A stretch of 64,000 nt of DNA from Spisula solida (taxonomy: Eukaryota; Mollusca; Bivalvia; Venerida; Mactridae): the NCBI GenBank assembly GCA_947247005.1, contig OX365949.1:3358001-3422000 (forward strand), written 5' to 3'. This document shows, piece after piece, positions 20,940 to 31,706 of the stretch (position 1 is its first letter; every line of letters begins with the position of its first letter). The notes under the pieces are model-generated. The model did not search any database, was not told the DNA's origin, and worked only from the letters and a program-made list of their open reading frames with translations. Both the position numbers and the translations under genes were made by a program.

Positions 20940-21870
20940 AGAACGGCATGAGGCTTATATGTAAATAGACATGCATTTGACAATAGGAAGCCTGATTGTT
21001 ATCGGCAGATACCCGACCATAGTAAAATGAAAATAACAATTCGGACAAGGAATTTTGCACTCAACAGAAACAGCAGAACACAAAAGGAGGACACTAATAA
21101 GTAAAATAAGAAACCACAAGTACAAGTTCCAATGAAAAACACACACCTATGAAAAAGCGTCCGAACGATACGTATAACCTTTCTGAATGCGTGGGATGTC
21201 GTTCTACATTACCATTACACAGGAAACTAATGTTCTAAACATAGATATTGTCCTAACAGGTAACTGTACCATTTATAAAGAGGGAACACATTTTTTTTTA
21301 TAAAATTTATGATATCTTAGAAAGGTTCATAACATGATAAATTGACCACACAATCACTGAGGTGCAGTTTATTTTTAGTAAACATTTCATTATTACTGGT
21401 GTTATTTTCAATACATTTACATGATCAGAAACTAGCATCGTCTTTAATTTTTGATATCAAAATTTTAAAAATCCGTCCATAAATAAGAAAATAAACCCAT
21501 AGGGCGTGAACTCGCTTTCTTTTTTTGTTTAAAATAGCATTGTCGTTTCTATTGAGTGCACCTCAGTGACTGACTGGACAACGCGGTATACATTTCATGG
21601 TATAACCTTTTAACTAGGTGATCAATTTCGATGGGGTTTGCATGGAGGTAGTTCTAACCACGTTGTCTATGTACAAATAAACCTTTCTAAGATAACATAA
21701 ATTTTATAAAATAATTTATTTTTACTCTATCAATGATACAGTTACCCGTGATTGTCCTTAGATATATCAGTATCGCCATGACGCATGTATCCTGTATAAT
21801 GGGATCGGTTAGTTCTTTCACATATCTGAATGATCTCAATTATAGCGTTTTTATCATTCGTTTAAAATAC
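20940..21870 (+). mobile_element. Mariner-containing block, copy 2 (deleted)
   Basis: Collinear with 6206-7330: gcctgattgttatcggcaga, acaacagaaacagcaga-type stretches, gcgtgggatgt, ctacattaccattacac, and later ggttagttctttcacatatc. The HTH-coding part seen in copy 1 is missing, and AT-rich DNA fills the gap. A short downstream match (8230-8280 with 22626-22675) suggests the repeated unit was longer. Confidence 0.6.
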
Positions 21871-22667
21871 ATGTTACATTACTAGGATCATATTTCAACC
21901 ATTCATCCTAATATAGATCGCTATTGTGTCTTTGAAATTGCATATAAATTGAAGTTGAATGACATTATAATTGTTATGCATCGGTCAAAGTAATAAGAAT
22001 GGATCAATTCATGGAACACCATCCCAAATCGGAAATAGAAAATGCACATTTGCAGACATGATGTCAGTCTTCCACGGCAGAATTTTGTCCATTGGCTTTA
22101 ATTCCATGATTTGTTTATTCAAAGCGCATTCAGCATTTCCTCATTTCTTGTCGAACAAATTGGTTGTTTATACTCGATTATTATTTAATCTATCACATTC
22201 AATGGTATTTAATTATGCTTTCTTCTGCTTTCCCAGTAACAATCAACCAGTGTTTTTTCTATCTGCGTGATTAGTTTGTTTGAATTATTTGTCTGTCTAT
22301 TTGTGTGCTTTCGTTTCAAGGATAATTCTACAACAATTTGGGACCTCGATGGATGCATCAATATAATATATTATGTTATTGGTGAATATAAAGTGCATCA
22401 CTTTATCACCGATGATGTAACATGCAATTAAATTAGTGTCTTACGATTGGGTCTCGAAAACGGATATGTGTGTGTATAAGTTTGGTGATCGAATCAAATG
22501 TGTCAGTTTCAAATTACGGAATTTTCGATTTCTATTCCGATAATGTTTATCATTCCATTTGCTCAATGTGTTGATTTTATGTTTTAAAGACAGGAATCAT
22601 AATTTAGGTGCCATATACTTAATGCAATGTGTTTTCAACGTTTTATGACCTATCATGCAGTAACATT

Positions 22668-24329
22668 GTTTAAAGGTGCTGCCTCACAGATTGGGCTAAA
22701 ATTTTTGTATATCTTGATTTTCCAACCTAACCAATAATTGATGGAATAAAAAGCCACTGACGGTTGCTTTATGAAAGATTTGGTGCAAATAAGCAATTTT
22801 AACCACTCTCGATATCGCCCACTGAGTATTCTGTTCTTGAAAAAAAGGCACTAAGTTTCCTTCCAACATGGTTTGTGAATTATGTAATTCACACGTGATG
22901 GAACGAACTGTAACATCAACAAACTACAGCGTAAACATCAGTGAGTTATTTGGTTTTTCGATTCGTTTTCATCCAATGCGAACAAGTTTCAGGCAATTTA
23001 AGTAATACGTGGGACGTTCGAAAATAAACAGGACTATTGTCACAAAACCCACATGGTTAAACAAAATAAATGAAATAATATACAACCAGAAATCGGAATC
23101 CTTTTTCAATTTACATGTACTGTAAAATTACGAACTATGCGGTCCGGGTGTAACGGGTGACTAAACAGGGTCACTAGCGCTGACCCGGCGCACAAAATGA
23201 CGCCGCGCTATTTAACACGGCGTTAGCGCTTCGCATTGGGCTATGAAATACGATGGTTATAGTGATATATGGCGATGAATACATTCCTGTACCACATTGA
23301 GCCACTCCAGTAAAGCGTTGGTGAGAAACGCATGCATTTTTTCGAATCTTACATCGAATATCTGGTCGAGGAACCGTACCATGAAACGTTGGTATTTTGA
23401 AAAATCTCAGTAACTGACAAACGTTATACGTGTTCCTATTATTTCCTTGTCTTTCAAAGCAGAACAGTTATCATTAAAGCATTTGTGCCATTTTTAAACT
23501 GATAAACTACTCGCAGAACTGTTTCCCAAATGGAGTTACGATTATTGCATACGACCCAGAGGACATAATCATCTTGCTGTTGACAGAACTTGGCGTTTGT
23601 ACGTTTTTCCTTGCGTTCTGGCGACGTTACTTTTGCGTCACGACTCTGTTACTCTTGGAGTTCAACTTCTATATATTTCAGTACCTAACGATCAAATGTC
23701 GTCATTTTTGCAGACATCGTCCAACATGTAACATACTATGTCATGGCGAAGTTTGAAAACTAACGATAACTTTTTTAGTGTTAAAGATACACCTTTTTAT
23801 GTAATCGCCATCGATGGTAATTGATGGGCTGCGCCGGGTGTGTGTTACCATGGTTTCAAAATTGACTATTATGAGCGGACATGATAGTGTAACTCGGTAA
23901 ATCAGATATCGAATTTTCGCAATTGAATTCCGATTCAATGTTAGTTTAAAACAATATTTATTTCTTTATAAACATATAATATGATAACATTCATTTACAC
24001 ATATTAAGAATTGAGTAGAAAGCAAAGCTTCAATGTTATGTAGTAATATTTGTATAATATTTAAAACTGTACCCGTGAGGGCCCCAGTCCAGTCCTGTTT
24101 TTGGAACGTCCCTCATAGTAGTGTTAATTCTATAGGGTATAAATATCCTATAGATATTTTGATGTAAACATATTAAATAACTACAAAATGCTGAAGTTTC
24201 TTAAGTTATTTTAGATGTTAGTGTGGTTGTTTATGGGATATACAGGCAATTGTACCAAGATTACGCGAATATTTGACAATTTTATTTTATTTTTTGCAAT
24301 ACACCAGTATGTGAGGCAGTCACTTTAAC
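22668..24329. mobile_element. TIR element, about 1.66 kb, non-autonomous
   Basis: The ends gtttaaaggtgctgcctcac (left) and gtgaggcagtcactttaac (right) are imperfect inverted repeats. A second inverted pair (gggacgttcgaaaataaacagg near 23028 and its complement near 24090) lies inside. No transposase was recognised. The target duplication is unclear. Confidence 0.6.
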
Positions 24330-24700
24330 AACCAAGGACCCATCCGTTCTGTCCTGCGAATGAGGTCGATTGTAGTTTAAAGAAGTTACTGTCTGACACA
24401 AAGCTTCAAATGTCAGAATTTGAGGGAGATTGGATTTTTTTCAAAACAGTTTCAGCGGATCAATGCGAGGATGTCTCAGCTGGAACGAGAGCGCAGCTCT
24501 GCGTCAGAATGGGAACTCTTTAAACTACAATCTATCTCAAGGACAGATGAAAGGTCTTGAGGTATCCACTCCCCCCAGCCCTAGTCAGTCACCTTTGGTT
24601 GGACCACCTAATGAACTGATAGTTATTGTCGATAATACTAATACCAAATGTTTATTGGATACTGGATCATGGTGTCGACCATTAGCGAGTCATTTGTAAT
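24330..24700 (+). pseudogene. Ty3/gypsy gag-protease remnant, left part
   Basis: The protein reading NELIVIVDNTNTKCLLDTGS (about 24615-24675) is the start of a retroelement aspartic protease. A one-base shift then gives STISESFV. The domain is cut at 24701 by the DIRS element and continues at 29590. The upstream part may be gag but is too degraded to call. Confidence 0.7.
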
Positions 24701-24788
24701 AATTCCCCAATTAAACGAAACTTACCTTGGTTGAGTTGAAGTTTGATTGGGATTTTATGCAGTCATACACTCCAAAGGGTATCAAATG
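24701..24788. repeat. DIRS 3' terminal repeat (pairs with ICR)
   Basis: 88 bp starting aattccccaattaaacgaaa; an exact reverse complement occurs at 24937-25024. The next bases (gagatgcgcgcgcatcctct) match the opposite end of the element in inverted form (29517-29555). Confidence 0.92.
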
Positions 24789-24936
24789 AGATGCGCGCGC
24801 ATCCTCTCGGTGATATGTCAGTTTTCAAAGTAAGAAATCTCGCTTATCAAAAACTTAAAAAGGAGAATCAAATGTCATGTGACTATCAAGCACATCAGAT
24901 TCATGTAACATTATAGGGAGGGCATAGAAGGGAGGG

Positions 24937-25063
24937 CATTTGATACCCTTTGGAGTGTATGACTGCATAAAATCCCAATCAAACTTCAACTCAACCAAGG
25001 TAAGTTTCGTTTAATTGGGGAATTTTATTTCGTCATACACTCCGTTGGTTCTCAAATGAGATT
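24937..25063. repeat. DIRS internal complementary region
   Basis: It joins the complement of the 3' end (24937-25024) to a copy of the 5' end (25021-25060) through a shared aatt. In the DIRS replication model this region templates circle closure. Confidence 0.9.
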
Positions 25064-25161
25064 TCAAAGCTAAGTTTTTGTGAAGCAGCCAGGATAGTAC
25101 AGCTTGTGAACTACACGTTATAAACCATAACGCCATTAATGTACAAATATAAACATTTTAC

Positions 25162-26322
25162 CTATTCATCCAGTACTGCATTGCTGTAAACATTATTCTG
25201 AATAGGCTTGTGATAGAACTTGGCGAAAGTCTGGCTACTTGACCATCCAGCTGTTCTGAGAATATCTTCTATAGGCACTAATTTTTCAACTGCCTTGGAA
25301 GTACTCGCACTTCTTATACTATGACTTTTGAAGTTTCCACAATCTATCCCAGCGTTTTTCATAACTACACGTAACCATCTGCTTATAGTGTCCCTAGTAA
25401 CTGCGTTGTGAGGTTTAATGTAACTTATAAATAAACATGTTTTATCCCCTCTAATGTCTTCAGTTCTTTTAAGGTACTCTTTTAATACAAATACAACACA
25501 AAGTCTCCTGTCAGGAGGATATGCAATCAATTCCGCAACAGGGTTACTTACCCCTGCTCTAGTTTGCTTCAATAACCCACTATAATACAGTACATATTTA
25601 GTATAACATTTCTTCATGTCTGTTATATCAAGTAATGATATCGACTGAACCCGGCTAGCCAATGTCAATGCTATTAACATACACAACTTCATAGATAAAA
25701 GTTTCAATGAAAGTTCACTAATCGGAGAAAGTTTCTTCAAATAATTTAACACTTTAGATACATCCCACGTCTCATGGTACTTAGGAGCAGTAGGACGCAA
25801 ATTAAATATGCCCTTCATATATCTTATAACAACAGGATGAGATCCAATCGAAAAACCGTCTTTAACAATTCCAATAGCAGAAAGAGCACTACGTGCGGTA
25901 TTAATCGCACTGTAACCACTACCACTTTCATACAAACTTGTAAGAAAATCCAAAACAAAATTTAAATCTGTTTGAACTGAATCACACTGTCTGTCATTAC
26001 AAAATCTGGTCCAACGGTTAATATATGACAAATATTGTTTTTTCGTACTATTTCTCCATGATGCGAGAATAATATTGGTAGACTTAACTGAAATGTTCTT
26101 GTTTTCGAAGGATCTCCTGATATTCGACAAGCTATCAACCGAAATTTGTTCATCAATGGATGTATCTTCCCCGTGTTCACTATCGATAATATATCTTCCT
26201 GGGGTAGCATTACCGTGTAGTCTATCAACATATTCATCAACATTGGGTAATAATTCTGCGTTTCCCACGCAGGAGCTATCAATATACACTCTGCTGTGTC
26301 CTGCAGTATCTTCTGCAAACAT
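25162..26322 (-). CDS. DIRS tyrosine recombinase
   Basis: A 386-residue tyrosine recombinase with a true ATG at 26322. It overlaps the 3' end of the RT frame by about 360 bp in another frame, as is common in DIRS. The N-terminal SAM-like core-binding part is seen near residues 85-185 (ILASWRNSTKKQYLSYINRW). The catalytic set is present: Arg224 in LASRVQSISLLD, His334 and Arg337 in SHSIRSAS, Trp360 in TAGWSS, and the nucleophile Tyr370 in AKFYHKP. It inserts the circular cDNA without target duplication. The frame is intact and probably functional. Confidence 0.93.
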   Translation of the reverse strand: MFAEDTAGHSRVYIDSSCVGNAELLPNVDEYVDRLHGNATPGRYIIDSEHGEDTSIDEQISVDSLSNIRRSFENKNISVKSTNIILASWRNSTKKQYLSYINRWTRFCNDRQCDSVQTDLNFVLDFLTSLYESGSGYSAINTARSALSAIGIVKDGFSIGSHPVVIRYMKGIFNLRPTAPKYHETWDVSKVLNYLKKLSPISELSLKLLSMKLCMLIALTLASRVQSISLLDITDMKKCYTKYVLYYSGLLKQTRAGVSNPVAELIAYPPDRRLCVVFVLKEYLKRTEDIRGDKTCLFISYIKPHNAVTRDTISRWLRVVMKNAGIDCGNFKSHSIRSASTSKAVEKLVPIEDILRTAGWSSSQTFAKFYHKPIQNNVYSNAVLDE

Positions 26323-27959
26323 CTTCCAACCATACTGAAAGGTGGAAAAGCATACAAAAATACATTAGACCAACTAGTTGACATACTGTCAATTATTTCA
26401 GCCTCAGGGTCTGGATGCCATGAAGCAAATCTCTGCACTTGTCTATTTATTCTGGAAGCAAACATATCAATTTCTGGGGTACCCCAATATTCTGTTATTT
26501 TTCTGAAAATGCTTATGTCGAGCATCCATTCAACATTATCATTGAACTTTCTAGATAAGCAGTCTACTTCATTTTGAATTCCGGGTACATGTGTTGCAGA
26601 CACCCATATGTCCCTTTCAATGCACCATAACCAAATAGCTTTTGCTAAATCATTCAACTCGACAGATTTCACACCCCCTTTTGAGTTTAAGTAACAAATT
26701 GCTGTTGTATTATCACATTTAATTTGAACATGAATATTTCTTTTCTCTCTGCAAAATGCTTTTATTGCAAAATAAACAGCTTTAAGCTCCAGAACATTGA
26801 TATGCTTGCTTGACTCCTCAACTAGCCAGCGACCTTGAATTTGTTCTCCAATACATTCTGCACCCCATCCAACAAGAGATGCATCAGTGGTTATAACATA
26901 ATCTGGATTACCATGATTAATGTGCCGTTTTTGAGAACTCAAATTTTTAATCCACCACTGAAGATCTTGCTTCATAGCATCAGAAATAAACATTTTTGAA
27001 TTAAAATCACCTTGAAACAATCTTAAGGCTGCAATTTTTTCTCTTTCAATGTTTCTATAAAACAGTGGTCCATATTCCACTGCAGAAAAAGTAGACACCA
27101 TTAACCCTAAGACGTGTGCTACTGTTCTTATAATACATGAAGTTTTGCTATACAACTCTGAGCAAGCAAGTATTAGTTTTTGTACTTTGTTATGAGGTAG
27201 TGTGACAATCATCTCAACAGAATTAACATCATTCCCCAAATATGTTATATTTTGAGTTGGTTCAAGAACTGATTTTTTGTCATGTTTTATAAACCCTAGG
27301 TTTTCGAATAATTCTACTGAATCCTCTACATTTTTCTTACATTTCTGATATTGTTCTGCTACTAACAGAGAATCATCAATATAACCACTGTTTTTGTGAC
27401 CTAGCTTCCTCAGAGCTGCATAAACTGGCTTTAACAGTTTTGTGAATAATAGGGGAGCACAACATAGCCCATTAGGGAGACAGACATATTGAAAAATATT
27501 TCCTTTCCATTCAAATCTCAGATACTTCTGTAATTCCTCAGCAATAGGCACAGAATAATATGCATGTCTTATATCTATAGATGCCATATAACAGTTTTTT
27601 GACACTAATGTCAAGGCTGATTCAAAACAATCCATCTTGAAATGATGGCATTTGATGAACTTATTCAAATTTTTTAAATTTAATATCATGCGGTGTTCTC
27701 CATCTTTTTTCGGTCTAGTAAATATTGGAGAAATGAATTCGCCTTTTTGGTGATCAACCTTTTTTATAACTTTCAAAGCCAACAATTTTTCTATCTCTTG
27801 TTCAATAATTTTGCATTCTATTTCATTTACATTTGTTGACCAATTATGAGATTCTTTATATTCAATATTATTTATATCAATCTCAAAGTGACAATGTAAA
27901 GCAATATCTATAATATTTGGATCTAAAGTAATTTTTCGCCAACATTTTTCGAATTTTTT
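25962..27959 (-). CDS. DIRS reverse transcriptase-RNase H
   Basis: The frame is open for 665 codons after a TAG at 27960-27962 and is in the same frame as gag. A conserved DIRS block (KCWRKITLDP) begins just after the stop, and no ATG lies near it, so readthrough or a fused ancestor is likely. RT motifs follow: SPIFTRPKKDGEHRMILNLK, ASIDIRHAYYSVP (first catalytic Asp), LPNGLCCAPLLFTK, and SGYIDDSLL (YIDD near residue 194). RNase H follows with TTDASLVGWGAE (about residue 360) and INVLELKAVYFAI. The tail overlaps the recombinase ORF. Confidence 0.92.
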   Translation of the reverse strand, partial: KKFEKCWRKITLDPNIIDIALHCHFEIDINNIEYKESHNWSTNVNEIECKIIEQEIEKLLALKVIKKVDHQKGEFISPIFTRPKKDGEHRMILNLKNLNKFIKCHHFKMDCFESALTLVSKNCYMASIDIRHAYYSVPIAEELQKYLRFEWKGNIFQYVCLPNGLCCAPLLFTKLLKPVYAALRKLGHKNSGYIDDSLLVAEQYQKCKKNVEDSVELFENLGFIKHDKKSVLEPTQNITYLGNDVNSVEMIVTLPHNKVQKLILACSELYSKTSCIIRTVAHVLGLMVSTFSAVEYGPLFYRNIEREKIAALRLFQGDFNSKMFISDAMKQDLQWWIKNLSSQKRHINHGNPDYVITTDASLVGWGAECIGEQIQGRWLVEESSKHINVLELKAVYFAIKAFCREKRNIHVQIKCDNTTAICYLNSKGGVKSVELNDLAKAIWLWCIERDIWVSATHVPGIQNEVDCLSRKFNDNVEWMLDISIFRKITEYWGTPEIDMFASRINRQVQRFASWHPDPEAEIIDSMSTSWSNVFLYAFPPFSMVGRCLQKILQDTAECILIAPAWETQNYYPMLMNMLIDYTVMLPQEDILSIVNTGKIHPLMNKFRLIACRISGDPSKTRTFQLSLPILFSHHGEIVRKNNICHILTVGPDFVMTDSVIQFKQI

Positions 27960-29159
27960 CTATCTGCCTGCCTCAAATATTAAAGGTTTACATACCTCAT
28001 TGTCTGTGATCTCTTGCTGTTGCCCCCCCCCCCCCTTGGGGTTTTTTGTCGGCTGAACATAACTGTTAGTCATTGGTTGTTGGTACCTTCCACCACGACC
28101 ACGACCTCTACCACGATAGCCTCCATATGGACCTGGGTATGGACGAGGTCTTCTACCACCTCTACTAGACCTTGACAAGACCGACAGCTGCTTACTGACC
28201 CTGCTCATGTCCTGAATTTCTTTCACGTTCTTACAAACATCATCCCCATATAATTTGTCAGTAAATGGCACATTAGCAGAACATAACTGTTTGTACCTAT
28301 GGTCCAAATCAGTTTGGTGCGATTCTCGACGACGAAAATTAATCAATTTATGAGCATGGCCCAAAATGCTTAAAGCATCTGAACCCCATTGCAACATTTG
28401 GCCATCCAAAGAATCAGAGGACTTGTCCATCATCTTGGTTAAATTGATAGCGGCTTTCACCACAGATGATTGGATACTTTGCATATTTACATCAGCCGTC
28501 TGTGTCCACGGTTTCATATAAGACCATATTTGAGAATTTACAGTAGTTTTTGTGAGGCTGGTGCAATTAGATGGCCTGTGAATATCTTTAGCAAGATTGG
28601 TGTATGCCTCATCCGGCATACCACCACGAAAGCATTCATTAACGAATGACGCCAAGTCATTGTTGACCTCGTTGTCAACACTTTCAGAATGTTTATATTT
28701 ATCCATTAAGGATTTAAAGATTCCTGGTACAGAAGCCGTCTCATTCTCAATGTCCTCGGCCTCAGACGGGATATTCATATTGTCAACATTATCATTCGAG
28801 AATTCATCGTAAGGAGCTTCAACAGTGTCAACACTCTCATACTCATAGCCATATGTCTCATGGGACAATGTCTCTACTTTTTCGGCTATTTTTTCCACTT
28901 TTTCCCCTAACTGGGTTTGGTTTTCTCTTAGTTCTTTCATTATAGCGGCCATTTCAGCGGTGAACTGTTTCAAATTTACCTCTGGCGTCGAAACGACCGG
29001 AGCTTGTGACTGCTTTACATTCGTCGAAGACTTATTCTTACCAGAAGAGCTTGTACTTGTGCTACTAGCCTTGTCCGTAGACTTTTTCCCCGACTTGCCG
29101 TCGCTGAATTCAGGCGTAGCCGCACTTTTGTGTGCCTTCTGCAACATTGCATCCGCCAT
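27960..29159 (-). CDS. DIRS Gag-like protein
   Basis: A 399-residue ORF. The ATG at 29159 (MADAMLQKAHKS) is preferred to an upstream non-ATG start. The N-terminus is Ser/Thr/Lys-rich. A predicted coiled segment follows (MAAIMKELRENQTQLGEKVE), then a central conserved DIRS-gag-like region with NSQIWSYMKPWTQTADVNMQ, and an RGG-rich RNA-binding tail (GGYRGRGRGRGG). Near the end, a 13-G run (on the coding strand; 28023-28035 on +) encodes four Gly and is prone to length error. The stop is a single TAG directly before the RT frame. Confidence 0.85.
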   Translation of the reverse strand: MADAMLQKAHKSAATPEFSDGKSGKKSTDKASSTSTSSSGKNKSSTNVKQSQAPVVSTPEVNLKQFTAEMAAIMKELRENQTQLGEKVEKIAEKVETLSHETYGYEYESVDTVEAPYDEFSNDNVDNMNIPSEAEDIENETASVPGIFKSLMDKYKHSESVDNEVNNDLASFVNECFRGGMPDEAYTNLAKDIHRPSNCTSLTKTTVNSQIWSYMKPWTQTADVNMQSIQSSVVKAAINLTKMMDKSSDSLDGQMLQWGSDALSILGHAHKLINFRRRESHQTDLDHRYKQLCSANVPFTDKLYGDDVCKNVKEIQDMSRVSKQLSVLSRSSRGGRRPRPYPGPYGGYRGRGRGRGGRYQQPMTNSYVQPTKNPKGGGGQQQEITDNEVCKPLIFEAGR

Positions 29160-29589
29160 GATTGTAAACCTTGTAAATCGCACGTGTGAGTGACGGACGG
29201 ACTGGTTCTACTGATACACGCAGTAAAGCGATGTACCCAAATATTATAAACTAGTCGCAGTCTACAACTGTAGGATTATATTTAAACGAACGAACGTTTT
29301 AAACGAAATAATATTCGATATATTTCCGCCGCACGGACGGTTCAGTAATAATAATTATAACTGACTGTAGTATTGTTACTGCGTAACAATATTTTATTGT
29401 AAGCTGTATTTATTTAAAACAGCGTTTAACTGTACTACGTCGTAGATACAGTATTGATAAATTAAATCACCTGGAGAGGAATAGACCACGTCCTTTCTCT
29501 CCGAGATTTTGCAACGTACTGACATATCACCGAGAGGATGCGCGCGCATCTCATTTGAGAACCAACGGAGTGTATGACGAAATAAAATT

Positions 29590-29831
29590 TAATTCGAATT
29601 AAGTCATGCAGTACATCCGCTGAATAGTTTTGATTTAGAAATAACAAGGTGCTAGTGGTCAGTAGTACCATATTTGGGATATTCTGCTTTAGATATTTCA
29701 TTTCCGTCCAGTTCCTCGAGTTCTACTGTTGTTTCTTTAGTGATTGTTGCAGATACAGAGTATGCGCACAATTTTCCAGTTATTGTAGGTCTAATTTTTT
29801 GCAATATTTAAAGTCTTTGGGTACAGAAGTG
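29590..29831 (+). pseudogene. Ty3/gypsy protease remnant, right part
   Basis: This continues the protease cut at 24700: AVHPLNSFDLEIT, VPYLGYSALDISFP, and LVIVADTEYAHNFPVIVG, the usual second half with the (V/I)IVG block. Stops and a shift show decay. It establishes that the DIRS element inserted into an older gypsy copy. Confidence 0.7.
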
Positions 29832-30769
29832 TAAACTAGTGCTTTAACTAACCACCTGGCTTCCCTTCCCGAGAGTTACTCATGTAACACTTCTCCACCA
29901 GCGAGCTGTTATATTAAATCATATGAAGCGACAAGAACAGTTGAAGAGAAATATGGACCTGCTGGTACGTAAGTGTCACTGAGTATTCTGACTCGTTTGC
30001 GTTGAATGTTTGCCATAGTCGGTTAGGTTACAACTTGGTACTTCTTTTTGTAGGGCCATGCATGTAATTCCTTCCCGCTAATCTCTTCTTCCGCCCTGCA
30101 CTTCTTTAGTCAGGCACTTCTTTCAATACACATGAAGAAGTCAGACGTATTTCTTTACAGTTATATTTTCAACACTAGTTTACTTAATTTATCTACTGTA
30201 CTTGTAGATTTTACTTTTCGTATTCACTTTCACAAGTGATTGTAATATTTCATTCTACTGGTCCTGGTAAGTTACTTTTTTGATTATTTCAATTAATTAC
30301 TTGTATTTAATTTGAATTATGCATTAGATCGAGTTGAATTATGTATTTACTATTAACTTTTAGATTTCGCGATCTCGTATAACATCAATGTACTGTATTA
30401 TTTGTCCTGTTATCAATTATGTGTTTACTGTTTAAGCTTCTTGTCGTATTTTCCTTATGTATATATTGAATTGAAGAATTGAAGTTACTATATATCGACT
30501 AGTTGGTGTTTTTACTACAACCCAAACTCCAGTTACATTTATTTTGCAGTTTGAAATAGTTAGTGAATTGTAACTCGATCGAGATTTATAAACCACATTA
30601 AACCTGATAAAACAGTCTTTATTTCAACTGGTAATCACTAGCTAGCATGTATTTTAATTTAAAACACTTCTAGTGAATATCTCACAATAAGGACAACCAT
30701 AAGATTCATATGTTTTTTTTGTTCCGTACCATTCGTTTGTGTTAATGGTATGATACAATTTAAATTCCA
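29832..30769. other. No gene recognised
   Basis: AT-rich and without coherent reading frames. The first 150 bp may be further gypsy sequence, too degraded to assign. Confidence 0.4.
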
Positions 30770-30905
30770 GTTATTACAGCAAAGTCCATAAAGCAACTTT
30801 GGGTGGCAATTGCGGGTGATCTTAATTCAGCGTCAAATATGTCAAGAGGCTTAGAGGAAAAGAAATGGAGCAATGTGGCCAGTAAGCATTGTGTGCTGAT
30901 CACCA
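30770..30905 (+). pseudogene. SANT/Myb-like domain fragment 1
   Basis: The reading ITAKSIKQLWVAIAGDLNSA, then MSRGLEEKKWSNVASKH, resembles the later part of a Myb/SANT-like domain (the Trp and K-W-x-N pattern of Myb_DNA-bind_5). The same domain is repeated at 31062-31215. It may be an exon of a transposon-encoded or host-derived DNA-binding protein. Confidence 0.45.
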
Positions 30906-31061
30906 GATGGATTTATAATCGACGGGTAATCAACGTTACCTTTACTTGATTGTGTAATTTACATACATTTATTAAGTGGCTAGTACTAGTTTGTTAAAAT
31001 TACAATAATTTATTTTTGTTCAGTACAGTTTGCCTGTGTTAATGATATATACAACTTAAAT

Positions 31062-31215
31062 TATACAGTTATCACAACAAAGTCCAAAAGGCAACTTTGG
31101 GTTGCAAATGTTGTCGATTTCTATGCGGCTTCTAATATGCCAAGAGGCTCGGAGGAACTAGACAAAAAGTTGAGTAAAGTGGTGAGCAAACATCGTTTGT
31201 ATTATGATGATCATT
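31062..31215 (+). pseudogene. SANT/Myb-like domain fragment 2
   Basis: The second copy of the same domain (TTKSKRQLWVANVVDFYAAS, then MPRGSEELDKK), about 290 bp downstream of the first and with similar flanks (tgtgttaatg, cagttat). This points to an old tandem duplication. Confidence 0.45.
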
Positions 31216-31279
31216 CATGGGCACCGACGAATAACTCTTAGCTGACTTAAGAAAAAAAAGCCATTTGTGTTACGTTTCA

Positions 31280-31640
31280 GATTACCCTACGACAGCGGTC
31301 CAAAAGTTTAGACTTGCAGGTTGGCTGGGACAATTTTAATCCAGAGACATGGAATAACATTTAGGAAAATCAATGGAGACTGACACTCGGTTGCTAGTGC
31401 ATTAGTAAGTTGGCAAAGCTGTCTGCAAGTCATTATTAAATCATGTGTTGCAGATGACATTTTGAATGCTGACGAGACTGCGATATTCTTTCGTGCACTG
31501 CCAGACAAAACATTTGAATTTAAACCAGTTGATTGTCACGGCGATAAAGTCTGTAATGAACGACTTACAGCCTTAATTTGTGCCAACGTGAGTGGTACTG
31601 ATTGAACTTCACTCTTGATAATAGTCTTGCAGTAACAAGA
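31280..31640 (+). pseudogene. Tigger/pogo-like transposase remnant, copy A
   Basis: Two transposase pieces: a GWL-type HTH tail (VQKFRLAGWLGQF, about 31298-31335), and the start of the DDE domain, DILNADETAIFFRALPDKTF (about 31456-31515), followed by KVCNERLTALICANVSGT. The first catalytic Asp (NADET) is kept. Stops occur between the pieces. Copy B lies at 34990-35770. Confidence 0.8.
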
Positions 31641-31706
31641 AACATATTGCTATAGATTATCTAAAAAATGACTTTATATTATGTTTGCATCAATAAATGT
31701 ATTGTT

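Larger units (their letters stand above)
24701..29589 (-). mobile_element. DIRS retrotransposon, near-complete
   Basis: A 4,889-bp element transcribed on the minus strand: gag, RT-RNase H and tyrosine recombinase. Its ends carry inverted copies of atgagatgcgcgcgcatcct. Next to the recombinase lies an internal complementary region. In it, 24937-25024 is a perfect 88-bp inverse of the element's 3' end (24701-24788), and 25021-25060 repeats the 5' end (29550-29589). That layout is diagnostic of DIRS elements, which integrate circular DNA by recombinase. All ORFs are open apart from one TAG between gag and pol, so it is young. It sits inside a Ty3/gypsy protease. Confidence 0.93.

Noticed and set aside
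26075..29193. Plus-strand ORFs opposite the DIRS genes
   Set aside because: Antisense shadows of intact DIRS frames.
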